DNA of 64,000 nucleotides, from contig JANFAH010000044.1 of NCBI GenBank assembly GCA_024663395.1, positions 434,001 to 498,000 on the forward strand. The letters run 5' to 3'. The stretch comes from Pisolithus tinctorius. Lineage: Eukaryota > Basidiomycota > Agaricomycetes > Boletales > Pisolithaceae. Shown in pieces: positions 1 to 12,928 of this stretch; the stretch's first letter is position 1, and each line of letters starts with the position of its first letter. The notes beneath the pieces are model-generated. The model did no database searches. It was given only the letters and a program-made list of their open reading frames with translations, and had not been told where the DNA came from. A program made the position numbers and the translations under genes.

Positions 1-1210
1 AGGACACCTTGAGTTCTTCCGATGATGGACAGCCTGTTGCGTTTCGAAGTTTGTGAACGTCTTACCCCCACTCGCACGCTCCCGCTCAGAACCATATGTG
101 TTCCGATTAACCACGGAAAATGTTTTCCGCCATCAATCCAACATCTCACTTCGGACCCGTTTGCCTGTACTCTGGCGCATCTCGAAGTTACCGTTCTTTT
201 ATGTTCATAGCTATCAGCGTTTCGTTTATTTGTTCCTCTAATGTTCTCAGGCTATTTCTACTAAGTACCTGTGATTCTGCTCACATGAATCATTGACGAC
301 GACCTGAGACAAATGGAAAATGTGTTCTGGTGGACCCCACATCGAAACCTCCCTCTAACTTCTTCGCTCTGCTGACGCCCGGGTGCAGCCGCCATACTCT
401 GGTATTCACATGACGCTAGTCCCTTCAGGTTGAAAATTTGAATATCGTTCTGCGATCTTTGCCAACGCGAAACTCATTTGTTTCTCACTGGCTTAATACT
501 GAAGCCACGGTGTCCTTCACAGGATGCCGGCGAGAGGAGGTCGTTGCCTTTAACCTACCCTCCACTGGCGCCAAACTTGGCTTGCGTCGCTTGCACAGAT
601 ATCTCGCTGATGGGTTTGAGCCCGAATGGCCATGCGCGTGTTGTTAACAACAGAGTTCAAATTTTCTGTTTTTCAAGGGTCCCCTAGGCACAGACAACAT
701 CCATGGCTCGCAAGATCTCCGTCCTCGAATGCCACTTGATGTAAGTATACAGTGACCTACCGGCCTGTCTCTGGGGTATTATCTAACATGTAAGGTCTGG
801 AGTCCATGGGGGTTTATTTAGCGGGTGTTTCAAACTGAGTGGGGGGTTATGGGATGCAGTCAGGTCAGCATGATGTTCTCCATCGCACGATCTTAGATGA
901 CGAGGCTGATGCGACGCTTTTACGTGATAACGAAACGTCTCGGGGACTTCGAACACAACTTCAGTCAGCCAACGAAATTCCGACAATCAAACAGACGCCG
1001 CTCGCGCTGGCCCTTATATGTCCATTCCGGCATTTGCAAATTGCCGGGCTTCCATCATATCATACTCCAGGTATGTGGTGGAAGTCAGCATCACCCTTTC
1101 TCCGCCACCAGCGCTGGGTGAATGAGGACATAGGTTCGTTACTACCTATAGAGGCAGAAGTCGAAACAGAATGATTCAAAGTTACGAAGACCGCATTCAT
1201 CTGATCGCAA

Positions 1211-1707
1211 TTGTGTCGGCGCAAACGGGCGTCGTTGGGTATCCCCCCGAATGGATATATTGTCACACCGGGCACCAACCTCAAGAGTTCATGCTTAACG
1301 CCCTGTAAGTTACCACATCCACAACATAGACTAGGTGTTCTGAGGGCGCATTCAGAACGCCTTACGGGTTCAGAGGGGGTAGCAGTGGTGATCGGTTTCC
1401 AGTCGCGCGAGGCGAACAGATGTATATCCTCAGAGGACGACATGGGTCAGGTTCTGTACAACGGTTCGTTTAGTCTCGAGTACCACGAACTGACATCCCC
1501 ACCTTACAAGAACTTTACTGTCGAGGTCCCCAATACAGCCCCAGATAGGACCGCCCTAATTAGGGTTGTCCGCGTCACCCTTGTTGGGGTGAGTTGTTCG
1601 CTGCACTGATCCTTGCGGGTGAACGTGGACGTGTTTATACATTTCTTTCGTAGGCCGGCTATTACCTCTACATGGAGGCCTTGAATACAACGGGGAATAT
1701 TGCATGA
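1211..1707 (+). CDS. 3' part of a putative secreted-protein gene of basidiomycetes (5' end not found)
   Basis: The frame from about 1211 reads a glycine/threonine-rich start, then a stretch with GSEGVAVVIGFQS, EDDMGQVLYNGSF and YHELTSPPYKNFTVEVP. From memory this resembles uncharacterised secreted proteins of Agaricomycetes. A clean phase-0 intron lies at 1589-1653 (GTGAGT...TTCGTAG); after it the frame reads AGYYLYMEALNTTGNIA and stops at 1705-1707. A second intron may start at the GTAAGT near 1309. I could not find the signal-peptide exon; the ATG at 703 followed by GTAAGTAT near 741 is a candidate but the join is unproven. It may be a 5'-truncated remnant. Function unknown. Confidence 0.4.
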
Positions 1708-2789
1708 CGAGCGGTGAGGTTGCAAATTACGACTACTGGCTTCGCGTGGCACACACTAACATTCCATGGACATCTGGACATTACTGATACTCTCTCTTCT
1801 ATATGCTCTGTACAGTTATCGTCATTCGTTCCCCAATGGGCTTTTGGATACTTTCGTCAAGCATTACAGAGGTAGTGAGCTGACCATGTCCTCTCGGAGG
1901 TCGATTAAATACCCTCATCGGATGTGCTTGATCACTGAATTGGCCTCTGTAGCTGTTTTGCTTGTAAATACAAGCGGTTCAGACGAAAGCATTCACCAAC
2001 ACCCTGCCAGACATCAAGTTCCAAAGGTTTGCAACTGATATCACATCGCCTAGTACGGTCCCACCCAGGCCGAAACTTCTGACTGATTGCAATGTATGTC
2101 AACATGAAAGATTTCAATGATAGACATCCGAATGAACCATGATAGGAACAACTATGCATGTCCTTGTGAAGAGTGTGTTGATTATGGGGCACGACACTGC
2201 AGCGACGCCAAATCTTCTAGTGGAGAATAACGTTCACATTGCAACAGGTGTCGACATACCTATTACCATTTCCATGGCATTTCGAATGTACGGATACTAG
2301 TGATTGTACAGATTCAGTTGGCGACGGCACCCACACAGGGGGGGAAGCCAAGGGTAAGACAGCGTGGAGGGGTCTGTTGCAGGCGAGGTAGAGAACTTGG
2401 CATGGACTGTCTCCCGAAAGAAGGTGACATATGTCTTGTCTCCACGACTGCCACTCTTACCTATCCACTTACCTGAAGCATGATCGATAGGCACCACAGA
2501 GAAATGAGATACTCGCGTATCAATCCCCGTCGGTTCGCAGTTATTATTCCGCATGCCTCCTGCAGGCAAAATGCCGACATCAGTAAACAAATTCATGATT
2601 AGATCCGTCAGGGGTTGGGGATTTCACAAAATATGGGGAGAGTTAACGGACGGCCTTGTCCGCAATGCGTACGATCCCTGGCTAGCGTCGGGACGCGAAA
2701 CTTGAATAGAATCGAATCATGCGACGACCAACTTCAACCGTACATTTATTCTCTTCTAGGATGAACCTCGCACCTATAAATAGGCCACC

Positions 2790-3463
2790 GTGAAGCTCAT
2801 TCTCTCTGCTCTCCCGTACGCTGCCGCCGCATTCGCAAAGAACATTGTAAGGAAGTGCCCTTCACCCGGGTATGTAGTCACCAGACACTAACTTGGTGAT
2901 TCAAGTTTGACGCCATGTGAGTACTCCCGCTTGACTACATCGTTGGAGCCACGGCCACTGCATTGTGGAGCTAGAGCACAGACCGATTCAGAGGAACTGA
3001 GTGTCGTACTCGGTATTCCATCTGGCACACCATCCCTTTCGTGGACTCCGGGTGAAGTCGTACATTCAATGCTGAACCTCGTCAAGGCAGCGGTCCCTCA
3101 GCCCTCCATGTGAGGAAGAATAAGGGCATAGTCGGACTCTCCTAGCATTAGATGGGTACGTTAATGTCGGAAATTGTCTTCAATTTTCAGCAACTGACCA
3201 CGATTGGTGGTCAGGCCAGCAATGCTCCGTTCTCCGAGGTTGTCAATGGGAGGATATCAGTTGCACGAGAATTTGAGCTGCTTGTCAACATTAGCCTCTT
3301 CTCTGGGACGTCCCTCCAACAACTTGGGACTGCATACCAACTCGTGATGGACAATTCGGACTTCCTTGGGTCCGCCTCGCCGATTTCGTCAGACAAAGCA
3401 GTCGATGACATTGCAAGTGGTTCCCCTTCTCAAGCGCCTGTGGTGTCACCCCAGGGGGTGTAG
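2790..3463 (+). pseudogene. Possible small secreted-protein gene whose start codon reads GTG
   Basis: From 2790 the frame gives KLILSALPYAAAAFAKN, a good signal peptide, but the first codon is GTG, not ATG. A TATA-like element (TATAAATA) lies just upstream at about 2774-2781, unusually close for a start at 2790. A donor-like GTGAGT follows near 2918. A downstream open segment (3152-3463) reads SEIVFNFQQLTTIGG and continues to a stop at 3463; its link to the signal peptide is an inference. I do not recognise the product. The lost ATG suggests a decayed gene, though a non-AUG start or an unseen upstream exon is possible. Confidence 0.25.
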
Positions 3464-3646
3464 TATGCGGAGTAAACGCGACGAAGGAGGAATCCGGAAG
3501 AACAAGCTATGCGTTAACTCCTGACCAAAAAATGACATGGACATTCGTGATCCATACTAATTCCGTGCATGTAGCCAAACCAAGGCCTGCTGCTGTATTT
3601 GCCAATATTGCATCCTCGTTTAGTCGTGTTATAGCACTTGGTTTTT

Positions 3647-4045
3647 TTAGAAGGATGCCTGTGGTATGGACCTCGAGATCACTCTGATCAAGCCATGAGA
3701 TAGCCGAAGTAAATCATTTACTCTAATCAGGGCCAGGTTAAATTTTCGGGCGCTCGAACTAGTGTCATCAATCCGCATGACAGACTGACGGATGGCACTC
3801 ACTGCCCAGCAAAACACAGGAAGGATGAATGCCTTTCTTCTGCTAAATAAGTCAAGGATTCGGCACGCACCACGCGGGCTATGCAATAAACCGTCGAAAT
3901 CATCCGTGGGCTTCTGAATATTGGCGTGGTACCTTTGAAGCTGCGGAAATCGTTGCAAAATGTCAAACTGAAGGTTGTCACCCAAAATAGGTATTCCGTA
4001 GCTGATACCTTGGAGACATATCAAGAGTAAAACGCTCAGCTTCAT
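3647..4045 (-). CDS. Putative small secreted protein, unrecognised
   Basis: An ATG at 4045 (minus strand) opens a 132-residue frame beginning MKLSVLLLICLQGISYG. This is a typical signal peptide with a hydrophobic core and a likely cleavage near SYG/IP. The mature part has no motif I know and few cysteines. Introns could be hidden in the frame, as the composition changes after about residue 65. The neighbouring 0-4 kb holds other fragments of secreted-protein type, so this could be part of a decayed cluster. Confidence 0.35.
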   Translation of the reverse strand: MKLSVLLLICLQGISYGIPILGDNLQFDILQRFPQLQRYHANIQKPTDDFDGLLHSPRGACRILDLFSRRKAFILPVFCWAVSAIRQSVMRIDDTSSSARKFNLALIRVNDLLRLSHGLIRVISRSIPQASF

Positions 4046-7000
4046 TCTCACACCATAAAGCACCGAATTTCGTCGAGACCACGGATTCAAGGGTCCCATG
4101 GTTGCAGTTGTACTATTTTTTGCTATGCCCCCTAGCAACCAATTCAGGGATTGGAAAGAACAAGTTAGATTCGCATAGCGTCGTACAGCTCCACTGTGCG
4201 ACGTGCAGAACGTGTCTGATGGCGTTAGTCGTGGCTTCCAGAAAATTCATGTACCAGGGAATCCGCGGGCATGGTTTTTTGGACAGAAAAAGTTTTGTTA
4301 ATAAACTGTCCCGTCCTCATACAGCCCACGACGGGAATATGATTTGGTAGCTGGTATCTGTCTTGCTTATGGGCACTGAAACTCACCGTTCTGCTCAATT
4401 ATATCACTGGAGCGCGCCACTTGATGCACTGCAGCACTGCAGCTTAGGTTGCAGTACTACAAGGATCGATCGACGGAAGCACGTCGTGCGCTGGTCCCAG
4501 GCAGCCCTTTTCAATTTCCTTTTCGAGATGCGCCGGAGGTTTTACATAAAGTTAGTTCTAACCTCTGTGACTGCGAAGTGATCATCAGGCCATCAGTGAT
4601 TGTAGTACAGGTTGCGAACCAGAGCTAACAGCTTACAGGTACCTCCTACGTCCAGTTTTTTTTTTCTGTGAAGGTCTTTATCTTTCAGAACCAAGCGCAT
4701 GAGGCGTAGCTTCAACGTGCGGGTTACAGATTGAGATCTGGAATGGCTCCACTACAGGGTCAATGTACCCCCGCTTTTCCAACGCAATGCAACGCACAGC
4801 TGCACGTTCTCCGGGATGACTTTCCAGAAAACCAACTACGCCATTTCCATCAGTCAGACGGAGATCTCCTGTTTTCCCCGCCCACAATCTCCCCTTCCCA
4901 CCTGTACCGAACAAAGTAAAATTTCCTTCAACGATCCTTAGGGATCAACTCTATGCTCCGAACCAACGAGATGATGGCGATAAAGGCGCTGAACTCGGCG
5001 AATCCCGGTCTATCAAGACCGCTGGATCTTTGCTCGGGAAGAATATCAAGTTTGTACAATTCAGCTGCAGCTGCTCGGCCACGAGCCCCCCACGTTGAAG
5101 ATGTTTCCTGTGGAAACCACTCACGTAAGCCAACGATAAGTGCTGCTGCGGTTCTGCCACCGGATCAAAGTGTGCCTTACTAGTAGTATGTTTCAAGCCA
5201 CGATCGGTTTTCGCGATGGTCTCGAACTTGGAACCCAAGCTTTGGAGCATATCAACTGATATCAGTAGTGGATGAAGGCGAATGCGTCTGCTTTTCTACC
5301 CTCCAAGAGGAATGCACTCATACATATGCAGAGAAGGCTCCACCCCGCGAATCATGGATGATCAATTTCAAACCTCACGGGCCGAGATATTACACCATCC
5401 AGCTGGTCACTCTTTATCACCTGGCTTTTCCCCATCCCGATCCAGCAAGACGTACTATCCATTAGCCTATGAACGGAGTAGAGGCGGCTGTGAGCTTCGA
5501 ACTGCGCTTATTGTTGTGGTTCTCATGTCAGGCCGAGCAACACCCACTCGGTGCAGTGTGAGTACTTATCAGTGTGATTTCAATATTACTTCGCACAGCG
5601 ACACCAGCTTTTGCCACACCGAAGTCGGAAGAGTTTGAAACGTCATCTAAAACAGGCCTCTTTACCGCAGATACTTGGCAGCAACTTCCTGCGCCAAGCA
5701 CTCATTTCACTAGCCTCCAGCAGGGATGCGAGACCTGCGACGCAGCAGTTCCACGCAATTCCACGCAAATCGAACCTTGAACGTTCTTACGACCCCCAAG
5801 CGTCTCCCGCGATAAATTGGCCTCACGATCCACACTCGAATACGGCGCATCGCTTGCTCGATGAGGGTGGTGCACTAGTCGACACGTTCCAGGTCGCGCC
5901 TATAATTGGCATTAAAGTTCCGATGACGCCCTTCCCGGTTCCGGTACTGAATTCTGCACTCCCTCAGGGTGATTCAATCCCGTACTTGCCATTCCGCTTC
6001 TACCTCAATGATAGTTTGTGTTCGCCTTCTGTGTCAGAGTGATGGTGGCTCTTTCATCAGCCGTTCTAATACCATCCAGGAACCCGTTCTCCGCGGATGC
6101 AGTAACAAGTTATCAGGGTAGCTGATTAGCCCACCATTTAATGTTAACGTTCCGCACCCCAATATGGCCATCTGCATCAACACTGGTTCAGAACCAATTC
6201 CACGCCACTGCTGACCAACGAGCCACGATGCACCAATGAGCTCCAAGCGAGGATAAATGCATACCTGTTCTGTATCCTGGTGAGGTGGGCGGCTCGTGCT
6301 ATACACGCGCTTTCTTCAACGCGTCCTGCGCATTGTTGATGGGGTGCACCGACCGAATCGGCTGATTGACGCTCGCGGACACCCGGTTACACTTGCACAT
6401 GGCAAGATTTCATGAAATGGTGGCGATCGACAGCTGGCAGTCACGTGTGAAGGTTTGCGATGGGCCCCGAGGGGCCCTAAACCGCATTCTGAAACAAAAC
6501 AGGACTGGAGTCCTGTAAAAGGTAGACGATACGTGATTTCAACTGGGCTGTGTTTGCTATTGCGGGTTCCGTCCCGAATGGGGCTCGGAGGCGATGGTTT
6601 GTGATGGTTTTGATCGGCGAAAACGCGTACCTGCTTCTCTTGACCAACAGCTCGTATTTGTGATAGTCCGTGGCACTGCACAGTTCGGAATCCGACTCAG
6701 GGGATACGTGACCACATCGAAGACCACCATGCTTGGAACTTAGACAAATTTAAGCACGGACGGCGTTGCCTTATAGAGATGGCGTCACGTCTTTCTTCGT
6801 CATCAGGCCTACCTTCATCCCCTCCAGCGGGGACACGATGGGTGACCGTCCAGAGAGTAGGTTCGGTGATACACCCGTGAGTACACGTGTACACAATCCG
6901 TGAGCATTCGCGAGAGAGAATGCTTATATTAGGCCCGGCTTCGCGAATTTACACAGCGTCTTTTGCCCTCGCTTCGATAGAACATCTCGAGGAGCTCTGT

Positions 7001-8570
7001 ACCGACTGAACGCATATGGTATGCACCTTGAGTCGAACTTCGCGAAACGGTCGATCATGATCTACCCCTGTATCTCATCCCACGCTTGTTTCATGTGTGC
7101 GCATTTCTGACACTGGCGAATTCAGAAATATTTGAGATCGTCATGTACTCACCTTGTAATTTATGAAACAATCATAATCGCTTGGCTCAGACGTACGTCG
7201 CGGTAAGGTATATATTCACGCTTCCCCTCGAAACTACCGGCTGACGTTTCGAGTCGAAGGGGGTTACGCAGAGGGACACGATTGGGGTACGTATGTTATT
7301 GACACTCACTCACCGTTGGTCTCGGACTCGCTCTCGCGTGGCCCTCGCCCGCTGAAGGCAGTGCAACGCAAGAGGAAGGAGGAAGAAAAAAAAGAGAGAG
7401 AAAGTCTCACGAACCTGGTATGCATGGGTATACACGTACGTAGTACGTACATAGCTGTATGACAGATCCCTCCCTAGTCCTACATCGGATGTTTCCATGA
7501 GAATGAACTGAATGATAAGTGTGGGACGGGCTCCCTCGCGGTCGTCGGGAGCCGAGGAAAGAAAAGGCACTCGTCGAGCCTAGTCCTCGGAACTTGCAAA
7601 GCTTTTGAAATCCTGTCGGACGTCGTGAGGCCCAAAAGATGGCACGGGCCACCAAACCAGAGATTCGTTGCCAGGGTGAAATTGGTTTGTGTGGCCGTGG
7701 GGGCGTGTGTAAGGTGTGGAATCCATAACAAACCCACAGTTCGCGTAGCGAGGAGGACGAAACGGACCTACGTATGAGAGAGGGCTGGAGAGACTGCGGC
7801 TAAACGGGCCACACCTCGAACGCAATGATAGTCAAAAAGGGACTTGAGGGGCGTACGTACGGCTGCGCGTGGGGAACGTGAGTGAAGTCGACGACACTGG
7901 CGGGAACGAATTATTCCTGGGCCTGCGTAATATGGGTTAGACCAACGATCTATTAGGTCCTTGAGCATGAGCTGACAGGGTCGGTCCCTTCACTAAGTAT
8001 CGTTTGAGTAATAAAGTCGTTGATGGTGTGATCTGGAATCTGAATGAGATCTCTGAAGGAGGCATCGTTGCTATATTAGTGCCTGATGTCGAGATAAGAA
8101 TTGTATTGGAGAGATTCTGGGACTGGGAAGGGAAGGCGGGGTTACGTCTATCGTCATCGCGACGGTAGTGGAACTGGACGAACGTGACAATGTGAATTAC
8201 TACTTTGGGGGTGAAGCCATTTACTATCACGTAGCTGCCCCATCGTCGTGGAGGGTGATAGTATCCTATCAACCTACAAGGATCAGAGCAGCGCCGACAG
8301 ACTTTGACAAAGTGTGACGGGATTGCAAGGAAATTGATCCGCAGCGCCACGCGAGGACTTTTGTGGTGATAAAAGAATCGTTCGACAAGAACATCCATAC
8401 AAAGATAAGAGCCAGGCAGTTTAATTTCGGCGGATGGGATCAGTGATTTTATTTTACATACAGTGTTGTGCTGAGATCTCTCTATGCATGCAACAAGACC
8501 AAACAGTGTCCAAACCAGTGGCTTTCTCTTGACAGTTGGTTAGATAACACCCAAAAAGAGATTTGAGGAG
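4046..8570. other. Stretch without a gene I can support
   Basis: Several open frames of 60-150 codons exist on both strands (for example minus 4678-4914, plus 5611-6042, minus 6316-6681, minus 7937-8398). None shows a recognisable domain, a consistent intron structure or a signal peptide. The DNA is CpG-rich, so long antisense frames are expected by chance. Some 4.7-6.7 kb segments may be decayed exons. A short stem (8 bp arms at 7227-7234 and 7246-7253) and TACGTAC-type direct repeats near 7435 are the only structures seen. Confidence 0.4.
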
Positions 8571-8572
8571 TT

Positions 8573-9207
8573 ATCCTGTTTGTCCCTGTTTGGTTTTCTT
8601 CTTCTCAAAGAGGGAATCCAGTGCAGGGGGGTCGAGTGTGTTGCTTCTCCTCCTCGTCTGCTTCTCCTTTTTGTATGGTCTTCTGAGAGAGTCCCCTCCT
8701 TTCTCTCTTTCCCTCTCCCCACTCCCCCCTTCCCCCCGACCTTACCTCGCCGCTAACAAGGATACCGCTTGAGTATGTTTTTTTTAAATAGAAATCCATC
8801 GTCCTCCTCGTCAAGCTTATCGTCTTATGGCCCACAGATCTCGCGACCCTTGCCGGCTTCTCACTACCCGCCCTTCCCACAAATCCTCATCATCCAAAGA
8901 GTACGCTTGAGCCTAGCTCGCTGCTTTTTCATCGCTATACCGAACCAACTCCCTTCGTACTACACCTCGCGCCAAAGGGCCTCCGCTGAACTACCGTTCG
9001 CGTACCTTTGTGTCTTCGCTCCACCATTCAGTGCATCAACTCTATCCGCGTACAAAACCATCCTTTGTAACCATCTTTCTAATCCATCTCCACTCGACCC
9101 CGGTTTTTCTTCCGCAGCTCTCCCGGGATTCATCTCATTCTCACCCGTATATTACTTGCCGTGTACAACTCAACTCTCCTTGACCTGTTGCTATCAGTCC
9201 TCCAGCA
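8573..9207 (+). promoter_or_regulatory. Pyrimidine-rich leader/promoter of the bHLH gene
   Basis: The plus strand upstream of the bHLH ATG is strongly CT-rich, most of all at 8640-8740, a composition common in promoters and long 5' leaders of highly expressed fungal genes. Upstream ATGs are present (for example near 8774), so translational control by uORFs is possible. The transcription start cannot be placed from sequence alone. Confidence 0.4.
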
Positions 9208-10756
9208 ATGGCTCTGACACTCACCGCCTCTCCATCCTCGGATGACAGGTCCTCTCCCGCTTCCGATGATGGGTCTGCTCCACCTCACACGCCGAACTCA
9301 CCTAATAATACGCAGACGCTCTATTCGGGGCTTCAAAATCTCTCTAACATTACCACCAGTATCGATACAAGTAACACTAACCGAAATAGTGAGACGGCGT
9401 TGACGGCCGCACAGCCTCAAGCAACTGCTCCACCCAAGAAGAAGCCAAGCCGCCGAGCCAACACAGCCGAACGTCGGGCAACCCACAACGCCGTGGAAAG
9501 AGCGCGAAGGGAAACACTTAACAGCCGTTTTTTGGTATATTCGTCTTGTCGTATTGTTCCTTTGCCACTTTTCACATGTGCAATAATAGGACCTTGCTGC
9601 TCTCCTTCCGAACCTTACTCAAATCCGACGGCCTTCCAAATCAGCCATCGTTAACTCGTCCATTGCTCACGTACACGCTGCGCGCCGTCACCGCCTCCTT
9701 GCGTCCCGTGAACTCCGGATTTTGAAGTCGGAGTCTGACGCTCTGCGCAGAGAGCTTAATGAATGGCGGGATCGTGCAGGACTTCCCCGTGTAGAAGAAC
9801 CTATCCGCAGCGAAGGTTTTGGAATAGTTTTAAGCGGCGAAATCGAGATCATCCCACTGAGTGGGCCCGGTGCTCCAGGTAGTGGAATCGACGAAGACGA
9901 CAGTCCCTTTGACGGACTCGACGAAGCTGACGAAGACTTTGGAGCTCAACCTACCGCGCCAATGGACGACATCGATGACGTTATGTCGGGGAATGCCGCA
10001 GCGATTATCAAGAGCGCTGCAGCCGTCGGAGCCAATCCCGGTTTTGCAAATGTAGGTGGCAATGTCTCCGATGGGGGAATGTTGCAGTCGCATGTGATGT
10101 CCCGTGGCGGTGGACCAGGCCCGATCATTGCCCAGATGCCTCCGCCGGTGTCGTTTGAGAACCCGGTTATGCCGGCAACCTACGAGCCGCAAGCATTTGG
10201 AGGCCAATTTTTCACCGGTCAGCACCACCTGCAGCAATCCCTGGATAACGACAAGGTCCCTGCGTGGACTACTACATTTGCAAACACTACTACAGCATTC
10301 CATCAGCAAATGCAACAGCATCCGATGATCAGTCATCCTGCGCATACGCCGTCGTCTGCTGCCGACCACGCGCAAATTTTCGAGAACTCGAAGAGGCAGC
10401 ATCAGCAGCTCTTAGCTATGCGTCAGCACCAACAATCTCAGCGGCAGCTTTCTTTCCCTGCTGTGGATGCTGACGACACCACTTCGGTCGTGTCGAGCCG
10501 AAGCGGGAGTGAGCGGGATATGGGAGATATGAGGGCTAGGAGTGCAAGTACCTCGACGGGGTACGGCTCGCCACCCGGTCACGGCTCCTCTTCCTCGCCG
10601 GTGTTGTATGACTCAAGCGGGAATTACGAGTCGCCGGTGCGGTATGACAGGATGGGGATGGTTCCTCAGGGTATGGGCATGGGTCTAGGCGTGGCGATGG
10701 GTATGGGAATGATGAAACAGGGGATGGTTGGGGGATACGCTGGGAGTATGATGTGA
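9208..10756 (+). CDS. bHLH transcription factor
   Basis: Two exons (9208-9534 and 9590-10756, one 55 bp intron GTATAT...AATAG, phase 0) give 497 residues. Residues about 82-160 form a basic helix-loop-helix: basic region THNAVERARRETLNSRF, helix 1 continuing LDLAALLPNL after the intron, loop, then SKSAIVNSSIAHVHAARRHR and a leucine-rich extension. The H-N-A-V-E-R-A-R-R pattern predicts E-box binding. The N-terminus is Ser/Thr/Pro-rich; the C-terminal half is rich in Gln, His, Gly and Met (MGMGLGVAMGMGMM near the end), typical of a disordered activation region. The gene is nuclear and appears intact. Its 3' two-thirds are duplicated at 19246-20152. Confidence 0.9.
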
Positions 10757-11593
10757 AGCGGGAGGATTGTTTGATTTTTTTGGTGTTTTTTGGTTCGCTC
10801 TGGAGTGCTTGGACAACGTGGACGGGTATCGTGCTTCCCCTTACTCGACTTCCCCAGTTGCGCCTTTCTCCATATACTGCCCTTTCACACTCGTTTTTTC
10901 CCTCGAAGCTGCGGTGTACACTTCACCATTGCCTCTTCCTTCACCCGACTTCAGTTCAGTTCCCCCCTGTCCCCGCTGTATTTCCCGACTTATTTATGCG
11001 TTGCCGGATTCATGCTGTGTACCAGCAATGCTCGTCCCCCTTCATCGATAATTAACTAGCCGCTACATACTTATTGTCTCGTTCGTTTTCGGCTCTTTCC
11101 CGCTCGATTGGTGTGCGTTATGCGATTTGTGTACTACATAAAAGCGATTGTACGCTCGGCTTACCACCTACCGGTACGTATACCCGGAGAGAAGAGAAGA
11201 GGAGAGGGGGAGAAAATTTTGGCTTTTGGACCCCGCGCGTTGGATGTATCAATATTATTACATTGAACAAAATGTCGGATTCCACAGCGCGTACCATACA
11301 CCTTCAAGCTCGTGGTGCCAATAACAAAATCGTACTTGGATTGCATTTTACTTGTGGTGTAGATGTTCTTAGAGATGCTCGTACTGTAAGCACGGTATCG
11401 TTGCGCCTTGGATGCCGACTCGACGCTCCGATTTGAAGTTCTGCAGTGCACCATCTTCCGTTTGCATTCCCATCGGAATGGCAACCAACTTGAAACGACT
11501 GAGACGGTAAGACGGATCCAGTAGAATGTACTAACCACAGCTCTACCATTGGTCACGCACGCAAATATATCAAATAGTACTTAAATACATATA

Positions 11594-11620
11594 CAGTGTC
11601 TCAATTAAGTAATGCACAGC
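11594..11620 (+). repeat. Left terminal inverted repeat of the Tc1 element
   Basis: 27 bp, exact reverse complement of 13177-13203; preceded by the target TA at 11592-11593. Confidence 0.95.
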
Positions 11621-11908
11621 CACTACATTTCCAGCATTTCGTTGATAGCAACAGTAATTCATCACTTTATGTTCGTACAACTATCATAACATGTAGACAA
11701 AGGTCTATTTGACAAGACTGAGGTGTGATGATTGTCCTTTCATTATATTGTAGTGTGCTGTGGTGTGAACACTAAAAAAAGTACTGTGCAATTCTTTTTT
11801 GGATAGGGGGTGGTATTATGAAAACCTGCCTCAAATTTTCATTGCCGAGTTCACTGCCCACCGCACCACTCCAGAAGCTACTGGCACCCTCTTTACCATC
11901 TCTTGGCC

Positions 11909-12928
11909 ATGGCAAAGTACACCAGCCCAACAAAGAAGGCTCGGATTTGTCGAGACAAGGCAGCTGGTCTCTCAGATGAGCACATTGCCAAAAAGTTCCA
12001 AATTCATCGTACTACTGTCAAACGCATCTTTAATTCTTATGCTAAATCTGAAGATTACTATGCTATCAAGCCTAAATCAGGTCGCCCACGTCTATTCACT
12101 TCGAATGACACTCGTCGCGCAGCCCGACTTCTTGCTCAGGGGAAAGCACATGATGTTGCTGACCTTCAGAGGAAGTTTTTCCCAGGATTTAATGCTGAAA
12201 CAATTCGACAAAGGCTACGTGCATGTGGCCTAAAGGCCTATGTACGTCGCCCAAAGCCTCTTTTGACTGACGCTCACAAGAAAAGGCGATTCGAGTGGGC
12301 AAAGGCCCATGCTAACTGGACAGCAGAGAATTGGAAGGCAGTTATCTTCTCAGACGAATCTAAATTCAATCGTTTTGGGTCAGATGGCCGTGAATGGTGT
12401 TGGAGGAAGCCTGGGGAGGACTTCGATGCACGCTACACCAGGAAGGTGGTGAAACACGGTGGTGGCAGCATCATGGTGTGGGGGTGCATCACAGCCACCG
12501 GGCCAGGCCGGATATGTCACATTGAAGGTCATATGGATGCGAAGCTCTACGTCGAAATCCTGCAGGACAAGCTTCTGGGAACCCTCAGCGACCTTGGAAT
12601 GAAGAAGAAATATATTTATTTTCAACAAGACAATGATCCGAAGCATACTTCGAAGCTCGCTGCCCAGTGGTTCAGCAGCAAGAAGCTCGACACACTCGAC
12701 TGGCCTCCACAGAGCCCCGATATGAATATTATCGAACACGTTTGGCACTATTTGGAACGTCGCATGCGCACTCGGACCACCCTGCCATCAAATGTCACAG
12801 ACTTATGGAATGCCATTGTTGAGGAGTGGGAGAGCATCGAAGAAAGCTACCTTACTTCACTCTATGACAGTATGCCAGAGCGTGTTCAGGCCCTTCTTGC
12901 AGCTAAAGGTGGCCACACTAAGTACTAG
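11909..12928 (+). CDS. Tc1-type DD34E transposase
   Basis: A single uninterrupted frame of 339 residues from the ATG at 11909, a normal length for Tc1/mariner transposases. The N-terminus has paired helix-turn-helix motifs (SDEHIAKKFQIHRTTVKRI and a second near GFNAETIRQRLRACG) joined by a basic linker with GRPR. The catalytic triad is visible: D in IFSDESKFNRFG, D in YFQQDNDPKHT and E in PDMNIIEHVW, with 34 residues between the second D and E. It excises and inserts its element by cut-and-paste at TA. No stops or frameshifts, so it may be active. Confidence 0.95.
   Translation: MAKYTSPTKKARICRDKAAGLSDEHIAKKFQIHRTTVKRIFNSYAKSEDYYAIKPKSGRPRLFTSNDTRRAARLLAQGKAHDVADLQRKFFPGFNAETIRQRLRACGLKAYVRRPKPLLTDAHKKRRFEWAKAHANWTAENWKAVIFSDESKFNRFGSDGREWCWRKPGEDFDARYTRKVVKHGGGSIMVWGCITATGPGRICHIEGHMDAKLYVEILQDKLLGTLSDLGMKKKYIYFQQDNDPKHTSKLAAQWFSSKKLDTLDWPPQSPDMNIIEHVWHYLERRMRTRTTLPSNVTDLWNAIVEEWESIEESYLTSLYDSMPERVQALLAAKGGHTKY

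Noticed and set aside
7224..7263. Inverted repeat CCCTCGAAAC...GTTTCGAG
   Set aside because: Only 8 paired bases around an 11-base loop; likely chance.
9830..10402. 190-codon minus-strand frame opposite the bHLH gene
   Set aside because: Antisense shadow of a high-GC coding exon; no conserved motif, and the duplicate (19315-19989) shows the same shadow.
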